Part shown: positions 8,821-20,825 of the stretch, one piece after another
Layout of the letters: each line of letters opens with the position of its first letter
Numbering within the stretch: the first letter of the stretch is position 1
NCBI RefSeq assembly: GCF_004340875.1
Contig: NZ_SLXQ01000008.1
Location: 209,173 to 273,172 of the forward strand
Reading direction: 5' to 3'
Source: Tamaricihabitans halophyticus
GTDB taxonomy: Bacteria > Actinomycetota > Actinomycetes > Mycobacteriales > Pseudonocardiaceae
DNA: 64,000 nt
Position numbers and translations under genes: made by a program
Notes under the pieces: generated by a model
The model's database searches: none
Seen by the model: the letters and a program-made list of their open reading frames with translations, nothing else
What the model was told of the DNA's origin: nothing

Positions 8821-9492
8821 TCAGGTCAGATCGGCGAACTTCTCCACGTCTCCGGATCGCCCGGAGACGATCAGGATGTCGTTGCGGTGCAGCACCGTTT
8901 CGGGTGTCGCGTAGGTGAAGCCCTCACCGGGCCGTTTGATACCCACGACGGTGATGCCGTACTTCACCCGGAGGTTGCTCTCCGAAAGCGGCAGGTTCGC
9001 GGCCTCGGCGGGGGCCAGTGTCTTGACGATCGCGTAGTCGTCCTCGAACTCGATGTAGTCCAGCATTCGCCCGGTGACCAGGTGCGCCACCCGCTCGCCC
9101 ATATCGTGCTCGGGCTGTACCACGTGGTGGGCACCAATGCGACGCAGGATCCGCGCGTGCTCGGCGCTCACCGCCTTGGCCCAGATATGTGGTACCTCGA
9201 AGTCCACGAGCAGCGAGGTGGTCAGGATGCTGGCCTCCAGATCGCCGATCGCCACCACCGCGCGGTGGAAATCCGGCACGCCGAGCTGCCGCAGTGTTTC
9301 CACATCCGTGGTGTCCGCGATCGCCGTGTACGTGAGGTCATCGGCGTACTGCTGGACCAGTCGGGAGTCCGCGTCGAGCGCGAGTACTTCGGAGCCGCGT
9401 TCGGCGAGTTCGAGGGCCAGCGCGCCACCGAACCGGCCCAGCCCGATCACCACGACGCGGGATGATTTGGGGGTTGTGTTGTTCTTAGCCAA
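8821..9492 (-). CDS. ktrA: Potassium uptake regulatory subunit, KtrA/TrkA type (RCK domain)
   Basis: A 223-residue cytosolic gating subunit with one RCK_N domain (VVVIGLGRFGGALALELAERG, then acidic residues for the nucleotide ribose) and an RCK_C domain at the end. KtrA rings bind ATP/ADP and open the membrane KtrB channel. TTG 9492 is chosen because GAGGAG lies ten bases upstream and the length matches KtrA; it overlaps the end of the channel gene by eight bases. The upstream extension of the frame has no protein-like character. It forms a two-gene operon with the channel gene. Confidence 0.9.
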   Translation of the reverse strand: MAKNNTTPKSSRVVVIGLGRFGGALALELAERGSEVLALDADSRLVQQYADDLTYTAIADTTDVETLRQLGVPDFHRAVVAIGDLEASILTTSLLVDFEVPHIWAKAVSAEHARILRRIGAHHVVQPEHDMGERVAHLVTGRMLDYIEFEDDYAIVKTLAPAEAANLPLSESNLRVKYGITVVGIKRPGEGFTYATPETVLHRNDILIVSGRSGDVEKFADLT

Positions 9493-10867
9493 CGATCGGT
9501 CGCTCCTCGGGTAGTTCGTACCGGCGTGCCCGCTCACGCAGGGCAAGTGCTGAAGCCAGGGTGATGGGTCCCAGTCTGCCGATAAACATCAGCAGCACGA
9601 TGATGAGTTGTCCCGCTGGCGGCAGATCGGCGGTGATGCCGGTGGACAGCCCGACGGTGCCGAACGCGGATACCGATTCGAACAGCACCTGGTCAAGCGT
9701 GAACGGGGTCAACACCAGCAGGGCCGCGGTCGCCGCCATCACGACCCCGACACCGAGCAGCGCCACGGTCAGTGCCTGCCGCTGCAGTGCACTTGGCAGC
9801 CTGCGGCCCATCACGTGCACGGTCGGCTCACCGCGGATCTCCGCGATGATCACGAAGGCCAGTAGGGCGAACGTGGTGACCTTGATACCGCCCGCGGTGC
9901 CCGCGCTGCCGCCGCCGATGAACATCAGGATGTCGTTGACCAGCAGGGTGGCCGAATTGAACTCGCCGACATCCAGCGCGTTGAACCCGGCGGTACGCGG
10001 GGTGATGCCATGGAACAGTCCGGCGAGGAGCTTGTCGCCGACGCTGAGCGGTCCCAAGGTCGCGGGATTGCGCCACTCCAACATGGTGACCGCGATCGAG
10101 CCAGCTACCAGCAGCGAACCGTAGGTCAGCAGGGTGATCTTCACATGCAGCGACCAGCGGCCAAGCCGGCCACGCAGCCAGCGGCCCACCTGGAACAGCA
10201 CCGGGAAGCCGATCCCGCCAAGTACCACCGCGGTCATGATGGGCACGAGCACGCCCGCGTCGGTCACGAACGGCATCAGATTGTCCGACCACAAGGCGAA
10301 ACCCGCGTTGTTGAACGACGAAATCGCATGGAACACGCCCAGGTAGATCGCGCGTCCCCACTCGTAGCCCAGTCCGATGAACCGGGTGGCCAGCGCTATG
10401 GTGACCACCAGTTCGATCACGAGGGCGAGCAGGATGATGCGCACCACCACCCTGCGGACCTCACCGAACTCGAGGCTCTTCGTCTCGGACTGGGCGGTGC
10501 GTTGCATTCGCAAGCCGAGTGTGCGGGCGACGAGCATGCCGATCAGCGAGGCGAAGGTCATGATGCCGAAGCCGCCGATCTGGATCAGCCCGAGCAGTAC
10601 GACCTCGCCGAAGGCAGACCAGTGCGAGCCGGTGTCCACGACGATATGCCCGGTGACGCACACCGCGGAGGTCGCGGTGAACAGCGCCGTCAGCACCTCG
10701 GTCGGCTGGCCGTTCGCCGAGGAGATCGGCAGGGAAAGCAGCAGCGTGCCGAGGGCGGTCACCCCAGCGAAACCCCAGACCACCATCTGCGGCGGCTTCC
10801 GCGAGTTCGGCAGCAGCCGCCGCAGCGCCTCCTTCGCGGACCGCCATGCCGACACCGGTGCCGTCAC
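9485..10867 (-). CDS. ktrB: Potassium transporter channel subunit, KtrB/TrkH family
   Basis: A 460-residue membrane protein with the four pore repeats of the TrkH/KtrB superfamily. The filter segments are recognisable as TSAVCVTGH, SSFNNAGF, TPRTAGFN and FGTVGLST, separated by paired transmembrane helices. It takes up K+ together with the cytosolic KtrA protein encoded just downstream. GTG 10867 is preceded by GGAGGAG at six bases. Translation of ktrA is probably coupled through the overlap. Confidence 0.92.
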   Translation of the reverse strand: MTAPVSAWRSAKEALRRLLPNSRKPPQMVVWGFAGVTALGTLLLSLPISSANGQPTEVLTALFTATSAVCVTGHIVVDTGSHWSAFGEVVLLGLIQIGGFGIMTFASLIGMLVARTLGLRMQRTAQSETKSLEFGEVRRVVVRIILLALVIELVVTIALATRFIGLGYEWGRAIYLGVFHAISSFNNAGFALWSDNLMPFVTDAGVLVPIMTAVVLGGIGFPVLFQVGRWLRGRLGRWSLHVKITLLTYGSLLVAGSIAVTMLEWRNPATLGPLSVGDKLLAGLFHGITPRTAGFNALDVGEFNSATLLVNDILMFIGGGSAGTAGGIKVTTFALLAFVIIAEIRGEPTVHVMGRRLPSALQRQALTVALLGVGVVMAATAALLVLTPFTLDQVLFESVSAFGTVGLSTGITADLPPAGQLIIVLLMFIGRLGPITLASALALRERARRYELPEERPIVG

Positions 10868-11029
10868 ACCCGTCTCCTCCGCCTGGTCAGGAAGGTCTCG
10901 GTCGACCGTTTCCGCCGAGTCGACCTCGCAGCGATCTCCGCGCTCGAGGCATCAGCACGCCGAACTCTAATCGCCCCTCCGGGTGGTTGCTGGGCACCCC
11001 GCCGAGGGCGCACGGCGGAACCTTGACCA

Positions 11030-11057
11030 GATACATGCAGGCTGACATGTTTGTATC
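11030..11057. promoter_or_regulatory. Imperfect inverted repeat ahead of the acyl-CoA dehydrogenase gene (possible TetR operator)
   Basis: GATACATG (11030-11037) and CATGTTTGTATC (11046-11057) form an imperfect palindrome just downstream of a -35-like TTGACC (11024-11029). A TetR-family gene follows the dehydrogenase, so this is a reasonable operator candidate. No good -10 at 17-18 bases from TTGACC was found. Confidence 0.3.
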
Positions 11058-11104
11058 GTGCCCAGTTCCTACTGGCGGGTCAGGTTCTACCGGAGGGATG
11101 CGCG

Positions 11105-12388
11105 GTGCTCGAGTGGTCCGATACCGAAGCGCTAGTTCAGCGAACGATCAGGGAGTTCGTGGACAAGGAGATTCGTCCGCAGGTCGATGCGCTCGAGCAC
11201 GGTGAGTTGGCGCCCTACGAGGTACTCCGGAAGCTGTTCAGTTCCTTCGGACTCGATGTGGCGGCGCGGGAGGCCACCGAGGCCAGCATCGCCAGCCAGC
11301 GGGAACGCGAAGCCGCCGGAGCCGCGGCTGAGGCCACCTCGGACGCGGGAGCGTCGACGTCGAGCCAGGAGAAGCCCGTCAAAGGCGGCCTGTTCGGTCC
11401 GGCAGGGGCTGGGCAGGAAGCGATGGGTCTGATCGCGGTCACCGAACTGTGCCGGGTATGCCCGGGATTGGTCGCTGCGCTCGGAGTGAGCCTCGGGTTG
11501 GCCGCCGGCACCGTCAACGCGCGGGGCACCGCGGCGCAACGGGCTCGCTGGGGCGCGGAACTGGCCACACTGGACAAGATCGGCGCGTGGGCGATAACCG
11601 AGCCGGACTCGGGGTCGGACGCCTTCGGTGGCATGCAGACCACCGTGCGCAAACAAGGCGATGGATATGTCCTCAATGGACAAAAGACGTTCATCACCAA
11701 CGGGCCTTTTGCGGATATCGTGGTGGTATACGCCAAATTGGATGATGGAACCACCGATCGGCGCAGGCGCCCGGTACTGACCTTCGTGCTTGATTCCGGG
11801 ATGCCTGGCTTCACCCAGTCGCGTCCGTTGCGCAAGATGGGCATTCACTCGTCACCGACCGGTGAGCTCTTCTTCGACGACGTCTATCTCGAGCCCGAAC
11901 GGCTACTGGGCTCGGCAACGGCTGGCGCCGAGGGTAAGGACAGTGCCAGGAGCAATTTCGCGACCGAACGGGTCGGTGTGGCGGCGATGGCCCTGGGCAT
12001 CATCGAGGAGTGCCTGGCGCGCTGCGTGGACTACGCGAACAACCGCAAGCTGTGGGGGCAGCCGATCGCTGATTTCCAGCTGGTTCAGCTCAAACTGGCC
12101 AAAATGGAGGTGGCCAGGATGAACGTGCAGAACCTGGTGTACCGGGTGGTGGAGACGATGCGCGCGGAGCGTACGTCCTCGCTCGCCGAGGCGTCGGCGA
12201 TGAAGCTCTACTCCTCCCAGGCGGCAACGGAAGTGGCGCTCGAGGCGGTGCAGCTGTTCGGAGGAAACGGATACATGGCGGAATACCGGGTGGAGCAGCT
12301 GGCAAGGGACGCCAAATCGCTGGAGATCTACGCCGGTAGCAACGAGATCCAGGTAACCCATATCGCCAGGGGCCTGCTCGCGAACTAG
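11105..12388 (+). CDS. Acyl-CoA dehydrogenase family protein
   Basis: A 427-residue FAD-dependent dehydrogenase that oxidises acyl-CoA thioesters to enoyl-CoA, or a close relative. The flavin/substrate regions WAITEPDSGSDAFG and QKTFITNG are present, then the C-terminal helical domain with the conserved LFGGNGYM region and the end motif AGSNEIQ. A 40-residue Ala/Ser/Glu-rich insertion (about 55-95) separates the first helices from the core. GTG 11105 follows GGAGGG at seven bases. The next gene on the same strand is a TetR regulator, a common pairing in actinobacterial fatty-acid or branched-chain catabolism. Confidence 0.92.
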   Translation: MLEWSDTEALVQRTIREFVDKEIRPQVDALEHGELAPYEVLRKLFSSFGLDVAAREATEASIASQREREAAGAAAEATSDAGASTSSQEKPVKGGLFGPAGAGQEAMGLIAVTELCRVCPGLVAALGVSLGLAAGTVNARGTAAQRARWGAELATLDKIGAWAITEPDSGSDAFGGMQTTVRKQGDGYVLNGQKTFITNGPFADIVVVYAKLDDGTTDRRRRPVLTFVLDSGMPGFTQSRPLRKMGIHSSPTGELFFDDVYLEPERLLGSATAGAEGKDSARSNFATERVGVAAMALGIIEECLARCVDYANNRKLWGQPIADFQLVQLKLAKMEVARMNVQNLVYRVVETMRAERTSSLAEASAMKLYSSQAATEVALEAVQLFGGNGYMAEYRVEQLARDAKSLEIYAGSNEIQVTHIARGLLAN

Positions 12389-12410
12389 CCACGATCCGCT
12401 CGGCGGCGGC

Positions 12411-12416
12411 TAGACT
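12411..12416 (+). promoter_or_regulatory. Probable -10 element (TAGACT) of the TetR gene
   Basis: TAGACT ends nine bases before ATG 12426, and no Shine-Dalgarno sequence lies between. The spacing suggests a leaderless or nearly leaderless transcript, which is common in actinobacteria. Confidence 0.4.
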
Positions 12417-12425
12417 GCCGGCACG

Positions 12426-13079
12426 ATGATCGAACCGCCCGCATTGCTGGACCGGGTACTGGCCAGTGTCGAGCCGGATGACCCCGGCACGCGCGCGATC
12501 CTGGATTGTGCACTGACCGCGTTCACCGCCTCCGGGGTACGCCGTAGCACCATGGGCGAGATCGCCGAGCGGGCTGGGCTCGGCGTGGCCACCCTGTACC
12601 GCCGGTTTCCCCGGAAAGAGCAGCTAGTCGAGGCGGTCGTGCTGCGCGAGGTGCGCCGGTTCATCGAGCATGTGGACGCCCGGATCCAGCGGGTCTCCGG
12701 GATGCCTGCCCAGGTGGTTGAGGGCTTTGTCGCGTTCGCGGTCGGGGTTCGGGAGCATCCGCTGCTTGGCACGCTGCTGAGCAGCGAGCCGGATACCGTG
12801 CTGCCAGCCTGCACTGTTGCGGGTGGTCCGATGTTGGCGCTGGCCAGGACCTATCTGACCGAGCAGATTCAGCGGTTGCAAAACACCGGGGAGCTGCCGA
12901 TGTTCGATCCGGAACCGGCCGCGGAGATCATCGCGCGATTGACGCATTCGCTGATGCTCACCCCAGACGGCCGGATTCCGATCGGTGACGACGAGCGGAC
13001 CAGGGCGTTCGCGCGGGACCACATCATCCCGTTGCTCGCCGGACCGCCCGCGTCTGGCGGATCCGAAACGGCGCGTTAG
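12426..13079 (+). CDS. TetR/AcrR family transcriptional regulator
   Basis: A 217-residue repressor with an N-terminal TetR helix-turn-helix: AILDCALTAFTASGVRRSTM leads into EIAERAGLGVATLYRRFPRK (about residues 25-65). The C-terminal ligand domain is family-typical but not diagnostic. It follows the acyl-CoA dehydrogenase gene by 37 bases and may control it through the palindrome at 11030-11057. ATG 12426 has no ribosome-binding site but a -10-like box close by. Its TAG stop overlaps the TAA stop of the convergent rRNA methylase gene. Confidence 0.92.
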   Translation: MIEPPALLDRVLASVEPDDPGTRAILDCALTAFTASGVRRSTMGEIAERAGLGVATLYRRFPRKEQLVEAVVLREVRRFIEHVDARIQRVSGMPAQVVEGFVAFAVGVREHPLLGTLLSSEPDTVLPACTVAGGPMLALARTYLTEQIQRLQNTGELPMFDPEPAAEIIARLTHSLMLTPDGRIPIGDDERTRAFARDHIIPLLAGPPASGGSETAR

Positions 13080-13936
13080 GCCCACAGCCGGGGTGGCAAC
13101 CTCGGCCATTCGCCCGCCCGTTCGGCGGCGATCCGCTCGGCGAGTTCCGCCCACTGTGCGGGGGTCAACCGCTGGGCCGGCGTGCCTGGGTGGACGATCG
13201 GGCGCAGCGGGCGCAACCAGCGATGGGGCTTATCGCCGGTGATCGCCCGAAGCATGCCACCGATGTGCTGACTGGGCGTCCGGTAGGCGGTGGACAGCAG
13301 TAGCCAGAGCACTCGCTGGTTGCCTGGTCGCGTGCCCGCTCTGGGGCGGATCAGCAGATGCGCCGCGTTGACCCGTGGCTGTGGCGAGAAGGCGGCAGCT
13401 GGTACCTGGTTGACCAGGGTGAGCTCGAAGCGCGCTCGCCACCAGGCGGTCGTCAGATCACGCGGTCGAGCGGCCGTGAGTCGTTTGGCGAATCCCCATT
13501 CGACAAGCAGGCTGGCGCCGCGCAACCCGCTGTTCGGCGGGTCGAGCAACCGGCGCAGCAGTACCGTGGACAGTCCGAACGGGATGTTCGCTACCGCGGT
13601 GAATCCCTTGCGTGGCAACGTGAATTCCCGAATGTCGGCCTGCCGTAGGCGTAGCCCGGGGGAGTTGGCGAAGCGGTGGCGGAGTTGGCGTACGAATCGC
13701 TCGTCTCGTTCGATGGCGAGTACGGTCGCGCCGGTGCGCAGCAGTGGTGCGGTGATGGCGCCGCTGCCGGGGCCGAACTCGACCACCAGATCGCCGGCGC
13801 CAACTCGAGCGGCGCGCACGAGCGCGGTCGCCGTCCGCGGCGAGGTGAGAAAGTGCACGCCGGCGGAGTCGGACTCGCGCATGGCCGACGTGGTTGTGCG
13901 TAGGTTGGGTTTCTTGCGGTGCGGGGTATGCGGCAT
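13076..13936 (-). CDS. rRNA adenine N6-methyltransferase, Erm/KsgA family (probable 23S rRNA methylase)
   Basis: A 286-residue SAM-dependent methylase. Motif I is VVEFGPGSGAITAPLL (from about residue 50), the acidic ribose-binding residue is in LAIERDERF, and the catalytic motif IV is NIPFGLST (117-124). The NIPF form is typical of Erm enzymes, which dimethylate A2058 of 23S rRNA and give MLS antibiotic resistance; KsgA usually has NLPY. The extra C-terminal Arg-rich helices are also Erm-like. ATG 13936 has GGAG six bases upstream; earlier in-frame starts would add unusual sequence. Resistance is inferred from family, not shown. Confidence 0.85.
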   Translation of the reverse strand: MPHTPHRKKPNLRTTTSAMRESDSAGVHFLTSPRTATALVRAARVGAGDLVVEFGPGSGAITAPLLRTGATVLAIERDERFVRQLRHRFANSPGLRLRQADIREFTLPRKGFTAVANIPFGLSTVLLRRLLDPPNSGLRGASLLVEWGFAKRLTAARPRDLTTAWWRARFELTLVNQVPAAAFSPQPRVNAAHLLIRPRAGTRPGNQRVLWLLLSTAYRTPSQHIGGMLRAITGDKPHRWLRPLRPIVHPGTPAQRLTPAQWAELAERIAAERAGEWPRLPPRLWA

Positions 13937-14248
13937 TGCCTGCTCCGAGAATCGCTGCGGATCGGGACATGCGCGGCTACAACCGAGTGGAAATCGGGAG
14001 CCTGCGCCTCTGTCACGCAGCGGTAAGCGGTCGTGCGTCACCGCTTCTTGGAGTGAATAGCTACCCAGCCGGGAGGTTCACCCCGGGAAACTGACGTCAG
14101 GAAGTTCCGGAACCGCCGCGTTCAGCGCTGACGGGTCCGGATCATGAAAAATGCGCACATGCGTTCCATGATAGGGGACGGGTGGTGTCAACGCGCGGCC
14201 AGGTGCGGGGCTACGCCGAGCACACCGCCGATGTGATGATCTGGCGCC
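13937..14248. other. Intergenic region between the erm-like and M50 genes, with a possible leader peptide
   Basis: These 312 bases hold divergent upstream regions. On the minus strand a 15-codon frame (14169-14122) starts ATG-GAA-CGC-ATG and ends with Arg-Thr-Arg-Gln-Arg, about 185 bases ahead of the methylase start. Arg-rich short peptides are one class of macrolide-sensing erm leader, but there is no clear ribosome-binding site and I could not show alternative hairpins. No other gene is evident. Confidence 0.3.
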
Positions 14249-14995
14249 GTGGAACAGGTCACGAATCTGTGGTCGCGGATCATCGAGGGGCAGGCGCCGC
14301 CGCCGAGCTGGGTCGTCATCGGCACCGGTGTGCTGGCCCTGCTGATCGTGCTCACCGGCGGGCCATGGCGGCTGGCGCGTGGGGTGGTCACGATCGTGCA
14401 CGAGGCCGGCCACGCGCTGGTCGCGGTGCTCGTCGGACGGAAACTGAGCGGTATCCGACTGCACTCGGACACCTCGGGCGTGACGGTCTCCAAGGGCAAG
14501 CCGACGGGGCCGGGCATGGTGGCCACCGCCTTCGCCGGGTACCCGGCGCCATCCTTGCTTGGCCTGCTGTTCGCGGTCCTGCTTGGCAACGGCCGGATCG
14601 CCGCGCTGCTGACGGTCGCGGCGCTCTTGCTGCTCGGCGTGCTGGTGATGGTGCGCAACGCCTACGGCGTGCTATCCGTACTCGGCGCTGGCGCGGTCCT
14701 GGTGGGCATCGCCTGGCTCGCGCCGACGGCGGTGCAGGCCGCGTTCGCCTACCTGATCACCTGGCTGCTGCTGATCGCCGGCCTGCGGCCGCTGGTCGAG
14801 CTGCAGAGAAAACGACGCCGTGGCCGCGCGCCCGACTCCGATGCCGACCAGCTCGCGCGGTTGACCGGAGTGCCCGGCGCGCTCTGGTTGCTGATCTTCG
14901 CTGTCATGGCATTGACCTGCGTTGTGGTCGGCGGCACCACCCTGCTCGCCGAAGTGCTGCCGAACGGGCTCCTGCCCACCGGTTCGGCCAGCTGA
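14249..14995 (+). CDS. M50 family metallopeptidase (membrane-embedded)
   Basis: A 248-residue membrane protein with the zinc motif HEAGH at residues 51-55 inside a hydrophobic helix, and a further five to six transmembrane stretches. This fits the short M50B-like peptidases of actinobacteria, which lack the PDZ domain of RseP-type site-2 proteases. Substrate unknown. A polar Arg/Lys-rich loop (about 188-208) is probably cytoplasmic. GTG 14249 is the first start that leaves the first helix whole; no strong ribosome-binding site is seen. The stop codon lies inside a 13-base tandem repeat. Confidence 0.82.
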   Translation: MEQVTNLWSRIIEGQAPPPSWVVIGTGVLALLIVLTGGPWRLARGVVTIVHEAGHALVAVLVGRKLSGIRLHSDTSGVTVSKGKPTGPGMVATAFAGYPAPSLLGLLFAVLLGNGRIAALLTVAALLLLGVLVMVRNAYGVLSVLGAGAVLVGIAWLAPTAVQAAFAYLITWLLLIAGLRPLVELQRKRRRGRAPDSDADQLARLTGVPGALWLLIFAVMALTCVVVGGTTLLAEVLPNGLLPTGSAS

Positions 14996-15008
14996 TTCGG
15001 CCAGCTGA
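14983..15008. repeat. Perfect 13-base tandem repeat spanning the M50 stop codon
   Basis: TTCGGCCAGCTGA occurs twice head to tail (14983-14995 and 14996-15008). The first copy contains the last codons and TGA stop of the M50 gene, so the second copy duplicates the end and stop. Confidence 0.85.
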
Positions 15009-15104
15009 GCAGCACCGCCCTGCGCGGCTCCACGGATGGGCGTGCGGCACACTGAGGCCCGCGAGGCTCGCTCGACAAGGTGCGGTAGAAGGGATTGAGT
15101 ACTG

Positions 15105-16352
15105 GTGGCGCAGCAGGTGTACGACGTGGTCGCGCGGTGTGCGGCGGAAGCCAAACGGGCGGCGCCGAGCCTGGCCACAGCCAGCGCGGCCGCGGTGGAC
15201 GCGGCACTGGTGGCGATGGCCGACCGGCTGACCGTCGCTCGAGACCGGGTACTCGCCGCGAACGCCGAGGACATCCGGGCGGCCGAACAGGACGGCATGA
15301 GTGCTGGACTCCTGGACCGCCTGCGGATCACCGAAGAGCGGCTGTCCGGGATGGCTGAGCAACTGCGCCTGCTCGCCGCGGCCGATCACCCGGAGCGGGA
15401 GGTCCCGGTCGCCGAACTCGATGGCGGGTTGCGCCTGGTTGAGCGGCGGCGTCCGGTCGGGGTGCTCGGCGCGAACTACGAGGCACGGCCGAACGTGACC
15501 GTGGACGTCGCCTCCCAGCTGGTGAAATCCCGCAACGCGGGAGTACTGCGCACCGGTTCCGCCGCCCTGGGCTCGGCCACGGCGCTGCTCGACGAGGTGA
15601 TCGCGCCAGGGCTGCGGGCCGCGGGGCTCGACCCGGCGTTGATCCAGCTGGTGCCCAGTGCCGATCGCCAGGCGGCCAGCGCACTGGTCGCGCTCCCGGA
15701 CCTGGTGCCGCTGGTGATTCTGCGTGGCAGCGGGGAGAGCACCAGGGAGCTGAGCCGGCTCGCCGCTGGACACGGGGTGCGCACTTTGGCGCATGCCGAC
15801 GGTGGTGGCGTGCTGTACATCGACCCGGCCGCGGACCAGGACAAGGCGTACGAGCTGATCGCGGCCGGCCTTGACCGGCTCGGCGTGTGCAACCGGCTGA
15901 ACCTGCTGTTGCTGCCCGAGTCGAGCTTCGCCGAATGGCTTCCTGGGGTGCGTGCGGTGCTGGACAAGGCGGGCGTAACAGCCTCGCTTCCGCCGCATGA
16001 CCACCCGATCGGTTACGAGTGGGCGCTGGACGCCGACCAGGAAGCGACCGTGACGATCGCCCCGGTGGAGAACGCGGCGCGGGCGGCCGAGCTGGCCAAC
16101 GAGGAGACCTCGGGGCTGGCCGCGGGCATCGTCACCGAGGACGCCGAGGCTGCCGAGGCCTTCCTGGCCGGCTACACCGGCACGGGGGTCTTCTGGAACG
16201 CGACCACGCGGTTGCTTGACGGCTTCAAGCTGCTCGGAGTGCCGGAGACGGGAATCAATATCGACCGAGTGCCGGGACCACGCGGTCCGGTCACCTACGG
16301 CGACCTCTGCCTGCGGCAATACGCGGTGCTGCCGGCCGACCGGCTCGACTGA
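15105..16352 (+). CDS. proA: Gamma-glutamyl phosphate reductase (glutamate-5-semialdehyde dehydrogenase)
   Basis: A 415-residue enzyme of the aldehyde dehydrogenase superfamily, full length for ProA. It reduces gamma-glutamyl phosphate to glutamate-5-semialdehyde with NADPH in proline synthesis. Landmarks are GVLGANYEARPNVTVDVASQ, the RTGSAALGSA loop, the catalytic cysteine in VCNRLNLLLL, and the C-terminal TGTGVFWNATTR segment that is characteristic of ProA. GTG 15105 is preceded by AAGGGA. proB is not adjacent in this window. Cytoplasmic. Confidence 0.95.
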   Translation: MAQQVYDVVARCAAEAKRAAPSLATASAAAVDAALVAMADRLTVARDRVLAANAEDIRAAEQDGMSAGLLDRLRITEERLSGMAEQLRLLAAADHPEREVPVAELDGGLRLVERRRPVGVLGANYEARPNVTVDVASQLVKSRNAGVLRTGSAALGSATALLDEVIAPGLRAAGLDPALIQLVPSADRQAASALVALPDLVPLVILRGSGESTRELSRLAAGHGVRTLAHADGGGVLYIDPAADQDKAYELIAAGLDRLGVCNRLNLLLLPESSFAEWLPGVRAVLDKAGVTASLPPHDHPIGYEWALDADQEATVTIAPVENAARAAELANEETSGLAAGIVTEDAEAAEAFLAGYTGTGVFWNATTRLLDGFKLLGVPETGINIDRVPGPRGPVTYGDLCLRQYAVLPADRLD

Positions 16353-16432
16353 CGTGGTTGCGCGCGGCAGCAGTGCGATGTGATCTTGCCAACCCGCCGT
16401 GCCCGCGTAGGCGTTATGGACAAAGTGCGCTT

Positions 16433-16461
16433 TTGTGACACTGTTCAGTTAGCGGTATGCG
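16433..16461 (+). promoter_or_regulatory. Candidate sigma-A-type promoter for ctaD
   Basis: TTGTGA (16433-16438) and TATGCG (16456-16461) are 17 bases apart in the 314-base gap between proA and ctaD, about 200 bases before the ctaD start. I see no gene in the gap. Confidence 0.4.
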
Positions 16462-16666
16462 GGCACAATGGCTGGTTGGGCGGTAGCCACGCCGAAGGAG
16501 GCCCTGGCGGGGCCGAACTTCGGCGGGCGGTTTACGATCCAGGACAACGGCCACCGTTGTGTGACCGTCCCGAACGACAAAGAATCTGATTCGGAAACCG
16601 ACCTCGATCGAGGTTCGACCTGGTCGACCGACCAGCATCCGGGTCTGAAGAGTGCAGGAGGCAGGA

Positions 16667-20448
<3,782 letters not shown>

Positions 20449-20456
<8 letters not shown>

Positions 20457-20501
20457 TCGCGTTCTTTAGGGTTAGCGAGCTTACGCGGTTAGGCGGGCAG
20501 G
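20449..20501 (-). repeat. 3'-end element, copy 2, and left boundary of the XRE island
   Basis: On the minus strand the hypothetical gene's TAA (20483-20481) is followed by 15 bases and then AGAACGCGATCAC (20465-20453). The longer sequence matches copy 3 (22518-22562) over about 44 bases with few mismatches, apart from eight extra bases GAGCTTAC. Confidence 0.7.
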
Positions 20502-20774
20502 AGACGGGGCTGGTTGTCGGCTGAAGTGCCCGCCTTGGGCGATGGCCCATTCAGCCTTGTGAAGTGCGGCCGGAACGGTGGGGGCGCCGATCTCGGTAAC
20601 GGGCTTTGCGTCCCGGTAGAGAATCCACGGGTACACCTTGTCGAAGGTTCTTGGTGGAAGCTGAAGTTGTTCCGTGTTTGGCCTCAGCACCCAGCCCGAA
20701 CCGGGGAGTATCCAAGATTCTCTGTCGAGCTTTCGCCATCTCTGTTGTTGGCTCGACTTCTCGCATTCGCACAC
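20481..20774 (-). CDS. Hypothetical protein of the XRE island
   Basis: A 97-residue frame from GTG 20774 with no family I recognise. It has a Trp-rich segment (RWRKLDRESWILPGSGWVL) and an alpha-helical end (VPAALHKAEWAIAQGG). There is no ribosome-binding site. A second frame starts at GTG 20829, overlaps the regulator's TGA as GTGA, and covers the same DNA up to 20551. That start looks better and this C-terminus looks more protein-like, so one original gene with a frameshift between the two frames is possible. The stop lies in the left repeat copy. Confidence 0.4.
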   Translation of the reverse strand: MCECEKSSQQQRWRKLDRESWILPGSGWVLRPNTEQLQLPPRTFDKVYPWILYRDAKPVTEIGAPTVPAALHKAEWAIAQGGHFSRQPAPSPARLTA

Positions 20775-20825
20775 AACACGATTGTGGGTAGGCGGTGCCG
20801 CTGATCTCCAGTTTTACCCAAGCAC

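Noticed and set aside
10010..11026. Long plus-strand frame opposite the KtrB gene (338 codons)
   Set aside because: His/Asp/Gln-rich composition typical of an antisense frame in high-GC DNA; the minus-strand gene has clear channel motifs.
13591..14016. Minus-strand frame overlapping the start of the rRNA methylase
   Set aside because: Different frame from the methylase motifs, Pro/Arg/Thr-rich and without a ribosome-binding site.
14033..14048. Sequence resembling the 3'-end element (AAGAAGCGGTGACG on the minus strand)
   Set aside because: It does not match the core closely and does not follow a stop codon.
16600..16640. tRNA-like T-loop (GGTTCGACC)
   Set aside because: No acceptor or anticodon stems around it.
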